The translations under genes were made by a program, and so were the position numbers. Of a stretch of 64,000 bases of DNA, positions 8,830-15,467 are shown one piece after another. The notes beneath the pieces were generated by a model, which saw nothing but the letters and a program-made list of their open reading frames with translations, did not search any database and was not told the origin of the DNA. How positions within the stretch are numbered: position 1 is the first letter of the stretch; the number at the start of each line of letters is the position of its first letter. Source of the DNA: Muribaculaceae bacterium Isolate-104 (HZI) (lineage in GTDB: Bacteria; Bacteroidota; Bacteroidia; Bacteroidales; Muribaculaceae); assembly GCA_003762715.1 (NCBI GenBank), contig RIBJ01000030.1, positions 1 through 64,000 on the forward strand. The letters are read 5' to 3'.

Positions 8830-9621
8830 TTACTCTTTCTTGGAACTCCAATAGGACATATCACGTGGAATATATGTTTTCTCGCCTCCGCTTCCAAAAG
8901 GATAATCCGATACATCCTTGTTAAGATAAGGAGAGTCTGACTGTATGTCTCCTTCAAATATGTATCTTGGAGGATTATATATCTCTCCGTTCTCTCCAAT
9001 AGAAGTTTTAATACAAGTATTGACCTTAATCACAATTCGTACAATACCTCTGTATATACCCAATACATATTGAACCTGATGAGCTTTTGCGTCACTCAAT
9101 TTCCAATATTTCCTTGCACTCTCATAATCATCAGTCCTACGATAAATTCCCTTAGCTTTTGATTGTTTATATGTTTTGTTAAGGCTCACCAAGAGAAGTT
9201 TATCACCGGGAATTGGCTCTATCTTCTTACAGTCATAAAGTATATTGATTTCTTCCTCAGTTTTAATACCCTCGTTCCACTGATGATGACCTTTGACTAC
9301 ATTTGTGAGTATATTTTCCCGATTAAAAGCCTCATATGTCAGCAAATCAATAATAGTTGATTCGACAAGATAAGCTTCATGTTCTGAAAGATTATGCCGA
9401 ATAATATAGTATTCCACCTCCAAGTTAGCTGAGTGGATATCTCTTATCGTTGAAAGTTTCAGACTCTCATCATTATCGTTAAGAGAATCCTCTGCGTGTT
9501 GGAATACGCGGTCTCCAGAGCCTTTCCCGACATAGAATATCTTTTTGTCTCGCGGATCAACGAGTGCATAGACATAGAAGTTAAGAGCCTCTTTTACACT
9601 CTGCTTGAAGAATTTTTCCAT
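8830..9621 (-). CDS. GIY-YIG domain protein (LEM-3-like)
   Basis: A 263-residue protein with an N-terminal GIY-YIG-type nuclease domain: NFYVYALVDPRDKKIFYVGKGSGDRVFQHAED (Y-V-Y and Y-V-G-K-G), then HSANLEVEYYIIRHNLSEHEAYLVESTIIDLL with the conserved Glu. This arrangement matches the LEM-3-like group, predicted metal-dependent endonucleases. The C-terminal half (LLLVSLNKTY...YWKLSDAKAHQVQYVLGIYRGIVRIVIKV) is a separate beta-rich domain. It begins one base after the stop of the ParA-partner gene, so it is probably in the parA operon. Its substrate is unknown. Confidence 0.8.
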   Translation of the reverse strand: MEKFFKQSVKEALNFYVYALVDPRDKKIFYVGKGSGDRVFQHAEDSLNDNDESLKLSTIRDIHSANLEVEYYIIRHNLSEHEAYLVESTIIDLLTYEAFNRENILTNVVKGHHQWNEGIKTEEEINILYDCKKIEPIPGDKLLLVSLNKTYKQSKAKGIYRRTDDYESARKYWKLSDAKAHQVQYVLGIYRGIVRIVIKVNTCIKTSIGENGEIYNPPRYIFEGDIQSDSPYLNKDVSDYPFGSGGEKTYIPRDMSYWSSKKE

Positions 9622-9622
9622 A

Positions 9623-9988
9623 TCATTTCTTCTTCGGTAAGCGGATTTTACCGTTTTCGGATTCCCATGCCTCGATGTAGGAGGTCAGAGCTTCGTAGAT
9701 AACATCTTTCAGGAGAGAGCTTTCGACAAGGGAGATATACTTGACCTTGCGGATCAGTTCGGGGTCAACGATGAATGTAGCCCGGACTTCATTTGTCTTG
9801 GAGCCGGACTCGCCCTTGCGCGGACGACCTACATTCCGGCGGCGGTTAGCCTCCAGATTGGCTTTCATTTCCTCGGTCACTTCGGCTGCTGTTGAATCGG
9901 GCTGTCCGATAGCCGTAACCTCCAGTTCTGACGGTTTTGTATCGCCCATTATGCCATTCATCAGCGATGCTAAGTTCTTCTTTGCCAT
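9623..9988 (-). CDS. ParA-partner-like DNA-binding protein
   Basis: A 121-residue protein encoded directly downstream of parA. The N-terminus (MAKKNLASLMNGIMGD) and the basic middle (RRRNVGRPRKGESGSK) are followed by a C-terminal region, TNEVRATFIVDPELIRKVKYISLVESSLLKDVIYEALTSYIEAWE, that fits a ribbon-helix-helix fold (beta strand plus two helices). Proteins of this shape act as the centromere-binding partner of ParA in partition modules. It probably binds repeated sites around parA (10041-10092). The role is inferred from context. Confidence 0.65.
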   Translation of the reverse strand: MAKKNLASLMNGIMGDTKPSELEVTAIGQPDSTAAEVTEEMKANLEANRRRNVGRPRKGESGSKTNEVRATFIVDPELIRKVKYISLVESSLLKDVIYEALTSYIEAWESENGKIRLPKKK

Positions 9989-10032
9989 GGTGTCTGTCTT
10001 TATGATTTATCTACTTGACAACTTATATCAAA

Positions 10033-10064
10033 GTAGGCAAGTAGTCTTGTAGTCTTGTAGCCTT
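10033..10064. repeat. Four tandem GTAG-N4 octamers between parA and its partner gene
   Basis: Four consecutive octamers read GTAGGCAA, GTAGTCTT, GTAGTCTT, GTAGCCTT. An inverted pair CTACTTG/CAAGTAG spans the same area. The position between parA and the putative DNA-binding partner suggests an operator or centromere-like site. Confidence 0.5.
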
Positions 10065-10065
10065 T

Positions 10066-10092
10066 GTTATTGATAATATAGTTTACCTATTT
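10066..10092. repeat. AT-rich 27-bp motif, copy 1, overlapping the parA stop
   Basis: The sequence from GTTATT to CTATTT recurs almost unchanged at 33810-33836 (three differences) and in part at 10903-10925. Two of the three copies flank parA. It could be a partition or regulator binding site; no function is proven. Confidence 0.4.
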
Positions 10093-10842
10093 CTCTTCTC
10101 TTGCGATTATCTCCTCGGTCAGAGCCATGTAGTCGACCGCTCCGTTGCTCTTGGGGTCGTACTCAAAGATAGACTGACCGGAAAGAGGCATTTCGGCAAG
10201 AGTGATGTTCTCACGGATTTTGGTCTTGAACACTTTGTCGGCATACCGGCTTTCAATCATTTTCACCACCTCCTTATTGAGATTGCGGTTGTTGAACCGG
10301 GTGAAGAATACTCCACCTAATTCAAGAGTCGGATTGACACGTCTGCGCACTTCGCTCACCACATCGTCAAGCATGGCGAGACCTTTCATCGGAAGAGCCT
10401 CGGCAGTCAGCGGTATATAGAGCCTGTCGGAAGCCACAAGCGCATTGGTTGTGACAATGCCGAGCGACGGCGGACAGTCTATGATGATGTAGTCGTATTT
10501 GTCGATATGGTCGGCAAGCAGGGATTTGAGGATACCCTCCCTCGCTATTTTGGTAGCCATGTCGATTTCGGCTCTTGCCAATTCAAGGGAAGCCGGAACA
10601 ATGTCAAGGTTCTTCCTTACATTGACGATTGGAAGCGGAGCGTCCTTCACAAGAGAGTCATAGACACTGGTCTCCGGCTCTTCGTTCTGCGTAAGCGTGA
10701 ACGTGAGGTTCTGCTGCGCGTCAAGGTCGATCAGCAGAACCCGCTTCCCGAGGATGGCGAGTGCGTCACCGATAGACGCCGTGGATGTTGTTTTTCCTAC
10801 GCCTCCCTTGTGGTTGGCAATGGTAATTATCTTGGTATTCAT
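10087..10842 (-). CDS. parA: ParA-family ATPase
   Basis: A 251-residue Walker-type partition ATPase. It carries the deviant Walker A motif NHKGGVGKTTSTASIG at residues of about 9-24, VLLIDLDAQQN (A' motif), YIIIDCPPSLGIVTTNALVASD (Walker B region) and a C-terminal ENITLAEMPLSGQSIFEYDPKSNGAVDY typical of Soj/ParA. It would move or anchor DNA together with a site-specific partner, here probably the next gene. On an ICE, ParA can help keep the excised circle. A second ParA-like protein (TraA) is encoded at 54904-55746; the two are clearly different. Confidence 0.92.
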   Translation of the reverse strand: MNTKIITIANHKGGVGKTTSTASIGDALAILGKRVLLIDLDAQQNLTFTLTQNEEPETSVYDSLVKDAPLPIVNVRKNLDIVPASLELARAEIDMATKIAREGILKSLLADHIDKYDYIIIDCPPSLGIVTTNALVASDRLYIPLTAEALPMKGLAMLDDVVSEVRRRVNPTLELGGVFFTRFNNRNLNKEVVKMIESRYADKVFKTKIRENITLAEMPLSGQSIFEYDPKSNGAVDYMALTEEIIAREEK

Positions 10843-10862
10843 ATACTTCTCGTTTTGTATTA

Positions 10863-10870
10863 CAAAGTTA
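10863..10870 (-). promoter_or_regulatory. Putative parA -7 box
   Basis: The minus strand reads TAACTTTG, a match to TAnnTTTG, 21 bases upstream of the parA start codon. A clear -33 TTG was not seen. Confidence 0.45.
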
Positions 10871-10934
10871 ATAAATTCTTTTGATACTTAGTTACTATAG
10901 TATAATATTTTTAGTTTACCTATTTATTCCGAAT

Positions 10935-10969
10935 AAATCCGCCCCTGCCTCACGGCAGAAGACGGATTT
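10935..10969 (-). terminator. Probable terminator after the pcfJ-like gene
   Basis: Nested inverted repeats AAATCCG/CGGATTT and CTGCC/GGCAG lie 19 bases past the stop of the PcfJ-like gene. On the minus strand the stem is followed by the T-rich stretch ATTTATT. Confidence 0.55.
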
Positions 10970-10987
10970 GGAATTTATAAGGAACTA

Positions 10988-12262
10988 TTATGCTGAAGCC
11001 CTCGCCTTGATGAAGCGGTGGGCGTTGGCGTTAACAAGTTTCACAATGCGGTCATGCAGTTCGGTATTGGTATTGCAAACCCCACGGCTCTGAATGACCT
11101 TGTTCTCCGTAAGTGAAAACTCGACGGTCTCGATGCGATTGCCGTCCTTGTCATGAGCCGACAGAATGATTGAGTCCTCACGGCTGTAATAACTGCACTT
11201 GAACACGCAATGGTGCATAGCCTCTCCCTCGTTCTGATAAGCCTCTATGCTGTCAAGTACGGAAACCTCTATGTCCTTGTCCTTGATGACAATGCCGAAG
11301 AAACATGATTTGGTCTGATAAAACCTCTTTTCCTCTTTTTTAGCCTTGGCAAGTTCCTCGGATTTCCTGCGCTTCTCATCTGTGGAAGTCACCTTGTCGA
11401 GCCAAAGGTCATGTGCCACCTTTAGATTTATGGGGCAGATATATTTGGCGTTGCGTGTGTCCTTTCCTGCCTTGTCAAGTAGCTTGATAAGGTCGCACCA
11501 CAATCCGTAATCCTTAATCTGATAGCCGTTGCGTATGGCAATCTTATGTGAGTTCCAGCACTTGTCAAGCATTGACTTGTTGGAAAGAAAATATCTGACC
11601 GCCTTGTGATTTCCGGCTTTCATCAGTGTCTCAATCCTTGTGTCGGTCAGAAGAGCCTTCATCAGTTCAAAGGGGTGGCAGTCGGGCAAAGTGCCTTTCA
11701 TGCCGTTGCGCCTCAGTTCCGGAATAGCCTTGTATCTTGGATAGTGCCACGTGTTGGCTATGATATGATGAACGTCCGACATATTCCGGAGTTCTATCTC
11801 CGAACCCCAGTTGAAGCAATCACGATAATATCCGATTGTCCTTGCCTTTGATGTCAGTGCGGTCTGCCCCTTGGCATTGAGCCATAGACGGCATACCTCA
11901 ACATTATAGGAGTTCAACGGCTGACTTTTCTTAAACTCCACGGTCAGAATAAACACACGTTCCACCTGCAAGCCGTCGATAGTGTCAAGGACAGCAAAGT
12001 ATGTACTTTCCTTATGGGTGCGGTTTAGGGTGTCTTTTATCATCAGTCTGTGTCCGCAGTGAGGGCATACGACATACTTGCCCTTTCCCTCATGTCGGAA
12101 CTTATGACCGCAGTCTCCACAAGTAGTAAGACCGCTCGGCACTCTGAAAGCCGGATGGTTGAACAGATTTTTCATTCCCCACTCTGTAACCTTGGGGTCA
12201 ATGGCGGTCAGCCTCACATTTGAGGCTGCCACCTGCTTCTCGAATGATGTACGTGCTTTCAT
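10988..12262 (-). CDS. PcfJ-like protein
   Basis: A 424-residue protein with an N-terminal zinc ribbon (CGDCGHKF...CPHCGHRL at residues of about 47-76), a middle region with the motif DTIDGLQVERVFIL, and a C-terminal PcfJ-type domain (GEAMHHCVFKCSYYSREDSIILSAHDKDGNRIETVEFSL). PcfJ was named from the plasmid pCF10 transfer region; its biochemical role is not established. It follows the PcfK-like gene by three bases, forming a two-gene unit. A shorter paralogue of the N-terminal two thirds is encoded at 17979-18635. Confidence 0.82.
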   Translation of the reverse strand: MKARTSFEKQVAASNVRLTAIDPKVTEWGMKNLFNHPAFRVPSGLTTCGDCGHKFRHEGKGKYVVCPHCGHRLMIKDTLNRTHKESTYFAVLDTIDGLQVERVFILTVEFKKSQPLNSYNVEVCRLWLNAKGQTALTSKARTIGYYRDCFNWGSEIELRNMSDVHHIIANTWHYPRYKAIPELRRNGMKGTLPDCHPFELMKALLTDTRIETLMKAGNHKAVRYFLSNKSMLDKCWNSHKIAIRNGYQIKDYGLWCDLIKLLDKAGKDTRNAKYICPINLKVAHDLWLDKVTSTDEKRRKSEELAKAKKEEKRFYQTKSCFFGIVIKDKDIEVSVLDSIEAYQNEGEAMHHCVFKCSYYSREDSIILSAHDKDGNRIETVEFSLTENKVIQSRGVCNTNTELHDRIVKLVNANAHRFIKARASA

Positions 12263-12265
12263 GGC

Positions 12266-12697
12266 TTAAAAGTCATCGCCAAAGAGTGATAATTCGGGTT
12301 GTTTGTTCTCCTGCGGTTTTACTGCCTTGGGCTTTGAGTTGCGTGACTGCAACTTTCGGAGTTCTTCATCTTGGAAGCGTTTGAGGGCAATGGCTTTTTG
12401 TTCTTCCTTTTCCTCCTCGGTCAGTTCAATGTGGTGGTTGACCACTACACCGCATGTCATCGGTTTGCCGATTTCAATGTCAGGCTCATCTATGCAATGT
12501 ACCGCCATTGAGAAAATCTCATCATCGGTAAAACCGCAACATCCCGATGCCTTGACCTCATTGAGAATGTAAGTCGCTATGTCCTCGATAGTGCGAGTGG
12601 TGGTTTCGTACTTGGCACGGAAGAGTTCATCGCTCTCCGCTCTCTTATCAAGATATGACTTGATAACCTGCTTGAAATGTTCTGTTCCTTTCATCAT
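12266..12697 (-). CDS. PcfK-like protein
   Basis: A 143-residue protein matching the PcfK-like family: HFKQVIKSYLDKRAESDELFRAKYETTTRTIEDIATYILNEVKASGCCGFTDDEIFSMAVHCIDE, then a charged tail ending LSLFGDDF. PcfK and PcfJ are found together in conjugative elements; the function is unknown. Two adjacent ATG codons exist (12697 and 12694). Its upstream region (12741-12945) is one of two copies of a structured element. Confidence 0.82.
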   Translation of the reverse strand: MMKGTEHFKQVIKSYLDKRAESDELFRAKYETTTRTIEDIATYILNEVKASGCCGFTDDEIFSMAVHCIDEPDIEIGKPMTCGVVVNHHIELTEEEKEEQKAIALKRFQDEELRKLQSRNSKPKAVKPQENKQPELSLFGDDF

Positions 12698-12733
12698 AGT
12701 TCCTTATGTTTGTGAGTTCGATTCTTTTCCCTT

Positions 12734-12945
12734 TTTGTTAGAAGCTCGTTTGAGCTTCATCGGTCGGGAGAACCGTTTTCGTGCAAGTGATTCAGCGGCC
12801 AATAGGGTGGATAAGGCAAGTGTGCAGTCAGAGGGCGCGGACGGAATACCCAATTTTTGGCAGAAAAATTGCGGAAGGCTGCCGTCAAGTCCTCCGACCG
12901 CAAGCGCAGCGGCACTTGACGTTCCTCCCGGACGATGTAACTTTG
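12734..12945. promoter_or_regulatory. Structured divergent regulatory element, copy 1
   Basis: Read on the plus strand the element contains a small hairpin (GAAGCTC/GAGCTTC), a long outer stem (12758-12773 with 12921-12937), the conserved word GACGGAATACCC, an inner hairpin (CAATTTTT/AAAAATTG), the conserved word GGAAGGCTGCCG, then CAAGCGCAGCGG and CACTTGACG. It ends at a TTG-n19-TAACTTTG plus-strand promoter. Copy 2 at 16934-17131 keeps the conserved words but has different, still pairing, stems. It lies directly upstream of the minus-strand pcfK-like gene. A 90-codon minus-strand frame across it (12704-12976) is judged not to be a gene. Confidence 0.6.
12916..12945 (+). promoter_or_regulatory. 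Bacteroidetes-type promoter at the edge of structured element copy 1
   Basis: TTG at 12916-12918, a spacer of 19, and TAACTTTG at 12938-12945 match the TTTG/TAnnTTTG consensus. It would transcribe rightward into the gene-free repeat region at 12950-13800. Confidence 0.6.
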
Positions 12946-13130
12946 CACAGAAAACGTCTCCGGCCGTGACGCTCAAAGCGTCTTAAAAAGCAGATTCCAA
13001 ATATTTTCGCAGTCACCCCAGGATAAAGGTTTTCACAAGACAGCAACCAATGGCATCGTCATATTATCTTCCAAAACAGCAACGATTCAGGCTCTTTGCC
13101 TCAGGTTATGAGTATGAGCCGTTGGCATAG

Positions 13131-13377
13131 TCTCCGTTTTAAGGCATGGTTTCAAAGACCGTCAGTAATGCGGATATGATTTTGAAGTGAAGCCAACGGC
13201 GTAACCTCAATGTCATATCGGCATGGCTGACGTAACGGTGCCAGCCGTCATTACCATCAATGACATCGACTGCACCGGCTCGGTGAGACTCACGGAGTCT
13301 GGCGGTCGGGAAGCCTTCAATGACAGGCCGTAATGCCCCGGCACCACGTGCAACATGGTCAGTCGGGAGCATCGGCC
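13131..13377. repeat. Long direct repeat, copy A
   Basis: About 247 bases from TCTCCGTTTT to ATCGGCC, recurring at 13545-13792 at roughly 90 percent identity by eye. Inside is a pair GCGGATATGA/TCATATCGGC that forms an imperfect hairpin (perfect in copy B). Open frames on the minus strand in both copies differ mainly by amino-acid-changing substitutions, so coding is unlikely. The flanks 12946-13130 and 13378-13544 show no gene. Confidence 0.8.
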
Positions 13378-13544
13378 GGCACTTCGTGGTCTTCGGCTTC
13401 ATAATATTTCAGCTCGATAAGTCGCAAGTGTCAACCTGCGACCGACAAGAGCTGTCGAAGTCTTCGCTTTCAGATAAATATCCCAGGATTTCGGCAAGCC
13501 ACATTCTTAAACGAAGTCTGAGAATGTCTGGATTGCCGTACTGG

Positions 13545-13792
13545 TCTCCGTTTTCAGACATGGTTTCAAAGACCGTCAAGTTATGCGGATATGATTTTGA
13601 AGTGAAGCCAACGGCGTAACCTCAATGTCATATCCGCATGGCTGACGTATCGGCACCAGCCGTCATTACCACCCATGACTTCGACAGCACTGGCTCGGTG
13701 AGCATCACGGAGTCGGGCGGTCGGGCAGTCTTCAAAGACAGGCCGTAATGCACCCGGCACTACGTGCAACATGGTCAGTCGGGAGCATTGGC
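13545..13792. repeat. Long direct repeat, copy B
   Basis: The second copy of the 247-base repeat. It contains a perfect 10-base inverted pair GCGGATATGA/TCATATCCGC separated by about 33 bases. The copies start 414 bases apart. No transposase or integrase is associated. Confidence 0.8.
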
Positions 13793-13869
13793 CATCGTAG
13801 TATTTTTCATGCTACGCAAATAGGCTGCGCACCAATTTGGTAATTTTGCTGCCGATTTCAGTATGGTAC

Positions 13870-13899
13870 TTGTCAGTACGCTGAAAACAATTAACTTTG
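13870..13899 (+). promoter_or_regulatory. Strong Bacteroidetes-type promoter
   Basis: TTG at 13870-13872, a 19-base spacer and TAACTTTG at 13892-13899. It precedes a short transcription unit closed by the terminator at 14105-14135. Confidence 0.65.
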
Positions 13900-13933
13900 C
13901 ATTCGCTTTCGGGCGAATATCAAATCAGAACAA

Positions 13934-14074
13934 ATGCAGATACCGCAACACAATATATCGAATATATGGCGTCGCCGTAGCTATCGTAGCTTCAGCGTAA
14001 GTTGCTATTGCTTTAGCTTTAGCAGCTTGCTTGAAAGATGGTTCCGGCGATATCGCTGTAGTATCTGCGTCTGA
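13934..14074 (+). other. Possible short ORF or small RNA between a promoter and a terminator
   Basis: The unit from about 13906 to 14135 has its own promoter and terminator. One frame, 13934-14074, encodes 46 residues rich in Arg, Ser and Cys (start MQIPQHNISNIWRRR). Another frame without ATG reads as an alanine-rich hydrophobic stretch with one internal stop (GVAVAIVASA, stop, VAIALALAACLKDGSGDIAV), which looks like a decayed small membrane peptide. It may equally be a non-coding RNA. The choice cannot be made from the sequence. Confidence 0.4.
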
Positions 14075-14104
14075 TTCCAATTAACTCAGACAATAAGGAG
14101 ACAG

Positions 14105-14135
14105 TCGGAAAGTCCTGAAAGCTTTCCGATTTTTT
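14105..14135 (+). terminator. Rho-independent terminator
   Basis: A perfect 8-base stem TCGGAAAG/CTTTCCGA with a nine-base loop is followed by six T residues. It closes the short transcription unit begun at 13870. Confidence 0.8.
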
Positions 14136-14221
14136 GTGCCCTGTCATGGCCACATGATCCTTATTGTCACGGCATGGCACCAAGTTAAATTTTCAAAACA
14201 TGATTGAATTTTACCGCTGCC

Positions 14222-14635
14222 ATGCCAGTAAACAAGAACGCTTTATTGAGATACAAGACTATCGACCGATGCTTGAGAAACAAGTACAGGCGGTGGACTC
14301 TGGATGACCTTGTGGAAGCCTGCTCGGAAGCCCTATATGAAATGGAGGGTATCACCAGAGGTGTTTCCGTAAGAACCGTGCAGGCTGACATCCAGATGAT
14401 GCGGTCTGACAAACTGGGCTACAATGCCCCGATAGAAGTATACGATACCAAATACTACAGATACGAGGATTCGGATTACTCGATAACCGACTCACCCTTG
14501 GAGGATGACACCTACGAATTGGTTGTCAAGGCCGTCAGAATGATAAGGCAGAAGCGTGAGTCATCAGTCGAGGATTTGGGTGATATTCTCGAAAAAATCG
14601 GCGAAAGGCTCAATGCCCTGCTGATACATCAATAG
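14222..14635 (+). CDS. Truncated WYL-type transcription regulator (HTH part only)
   Basis: A 137-residue protein starting MPVNKNALLRYKTIDRCLRNKYRRWTLDDLVEACSEALYEMEGI, followed by RGVSVRTVQADIQMMRSDKLGYNAPIEVYDTKYYRYEDSDYSI. This is the N-terminal winged-helix region of Bacteroidetes WYL-domain regulators, normally followed by a ligand-sensing WYL domain of about 180 residues. Here the protein stops about 45 residues after the HTH region, so the sensor is absent. The ATG at 14222 is preferred over an in-frame TTG at 14204, because family members begin at this methionine. It could be a natural short repressor or a remnant. Confidence 0.75.
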   Translation: MPVNKNALLRYKTIDRCLRNKYRRWTLDDLVEACSEALYEMEGITRGVSVRTVQADIQMMRSDKLGYNAPIEVYDTKYYRYEDSDYSITDSPLEDDTYELVVKAVRMIRQKRESSVEDLGDILEKIGERLNALLIHQ

Positions 14636-14637
14636 AA

Positions 14638-14679
14638 AAGGCTTCCGAGAAAATCATTCCTGGTTATCTCGGAAGCCTT
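14638..14679. terminator. Bidirectional terminator between the WYL-like gene and the tRNA array
   Basis: A perfect 13-base stem (14638-14650 with 14667-14679) has T-runs on both sides: TTTTT on the plus strand shortly after, and TTTT on the minus strand. It ends the plus-strand WYL-like gene and the minus-strand tRNA operon. Confidence 0.85.
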
Positions 14680-14687
14680 CATTTTTG

Positions 14688-14761
14688 AGTGAGAAGTCGG
14701 ATTTGAACCGACGAATACCGGTTTTGCAGACCGGCCCCTTAAACCACTCGGGCATTCTCAC
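14688..14761 (-). tRNA. tRNA-Cys (GCA)
   Basis: Folds as a full cloverleaf on the minus strand: acceptor GTGAGAA/TTCTCAC, anticodon stem CGGTC-TGCAAAA type loop with GCA, and discriminator U73 as expected for Cys. CCA is not encoded. It is the last gene of the seven-tRNA array. Confidence 0.9.
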
Positions 14762-14768
14762 ATCTCGG

Positions 14769-14840
14769 TTGCGGGGGATGGATTCGAACCACCGACCTCG
14801 AGCTTATGAGGCTCGTTAGCTGCCACTGCTATACCCCACA
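14769..14840 (-). tRNA. tRNA-Met (CAT)
   Basis: Acceptor TGTGGGG/CCCCGCA pairs throughout, the anticodon stem is CGAGC/GCTCG with loop CTCATAA, and the discriminator is A. Position 1 pairs with 72 and the anticodon stem lacks the three initiator GC pairs, so it is an elongator type. A tRNA-Ile with modified CAT cannot be excluded. Confidence 0.8.
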
Positions 14841-14847
14841 TATGTTG

Positions 14848-14921
14848 TACTTCCGGCAAGATTCGAACTTGCGATCCTCACGTTCGTAGCGTGACGCTCT
14901 GATCCACTGAGCTACGGAAGC
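14848..14921 (-). tRNA. tRNA-Arg (ACG)
   Basis: Acceptor GCTTCCG/CGGAAGT, D-arm with GCTCAGTGGATCAGAGC, anticodon stem TCACG/CGTGA with ACG in the loop, and T-arm GCAAG-TTCGAAT-CTTGC. ACG would be edited to ICG and read CGU/C/A. Confidence 0.9.
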
Positions 14922-14927
14922 ATATTG

Positions 14928-15009
14928 TTGGGGCGGTAGGACTCGAACCTACGATGTCCGAAGACAGGAGATTTACAGTCTCCTGCAATAGCCGCTATGC
15001 AACACCCCA
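14928..15009 (-). tRNA. tRNA-Tyr (GTA)
   Basis: Acceptor TGGGGTG/CGCCCCA, anticodon stem GGAGA/TCTCC with loop CTGTAAA (GTA), and a long variable arm TGTC-TTCG-GACA as expected for class II tRNA-Tyr. Confidence 0.9.
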
Positions 15010-15018
15010 GGATAATAG

Positions 15019-15091
15019 CACAGGCAGAAGGACTTGAACCCACGACTTTCGGTTTTGGAGACCGACGCTCTACCGACTGAGCTATACCTGC
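15019..15091 (-). tRNA. tRNA-Trp (CCA)
   Basis: Acceptor GCAGGTA/TGCCTGT with terminal G-U, anticodon stem TCGGT/ACCGA with loop CTCCAAA (CCA), and discriminator G73 as in bacterial tRNA-Trp. Confidence 0.9.
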
Positions 15092-15100
15092 ATTATGTCG

Positions 15101-15173
15101 TGGACACTCGTGGACTCGAACCACATTCTCAGGATTTTCAGTCCTGCGCATACACCATGTCTGCCAAGTGTCC
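15101..15173 (-). tRNA. tRNA-Phe (GAA), unusual D-arm
   Basis: Acceptor GGACACT/AGTGTCC, anticodon stem CAGGA/TCCTG with loop CTGAAAA (GAA), a T-arm with TTCGAGT, and discriminator A. The D-arm GCAGACATGGTGTATGC is weak and resembles that of leucine tRNAs, so the gene is divergent. Confidence 0.75.
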
Positions 15174-15181
15174 TTAGATAG

Positions 15182-15269
15182 CGGAAGCAGAAAGATTCGA
15201 ACTTTCGGAGCCTTTATGAGGCTCGGCCCATTAGCAGAGGGCTGGTTTCGACCGCTCACCCATGCTTCC
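15182..15269 (-). tRNA. tRNA-Ser (GCT)
   Basis: Acceptor GGAAGCA/TGCTTCC, anticodon loop CTGCTAA (GCT), a long variable arm GAGCC-TCATAAA-GGCTC and discriminator G73 as expected for Ser. The last anticodon-stem pair is T-T. It is the first gene of the array. Confidence 0.85.
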
Positions 15270-15284
15270 TTTGTTTTGACACTG

Positions 15285-15292
15285 CAAAGTTA
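15285..15292 (-). promoter_or_regulatory. -7 box of the tRNA array
   Basis: The minus strand reads TAACTTTG, 15 bases upstream of tRNA-Ser, which matches TAnnTTTG. It can drive the seven tRNA genes as one transcript down to the terminator at 14638-14679. The -33 element is unclear. Confidence 0.6.
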
Positions 15293-15467
15293 GACAGGCC
15301 GCATGAAGCCTATTTGCGTAGCAGAATTTTTTGATGAATTTTTTTTATTTTTCATGTGATTTCGGTGATTTAGACTCCCCATAGGGCGGTTTTGCGGAGC
15401 TTGCGGAGGAAAACCGCTCCGACCGGATGGATTTGGCTTCGGCCGGGGCTCGTTATCTGTGATTCGG

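Noticed and set aside
10033-10064. CRISPR array
   Set aside because: The repeats are octamers without spacers and no cas genes are present.
12704-12976. 90-codon minus-strand open frame upstream of the pcfK-like gene
   Set aside because: It runs through the structured element; the only similarity to the other copy (GSLPQ..LGIPS) is explained by the shared nucleotide words.
13139-13772. Two minus-strand open frames sharing MTLRLRRWLHFKIIS in the long direct repeats
   Set aside because: Differences between the copies mostly change residues, lengths differ and no start signals are seen; repeat similarity explains them.
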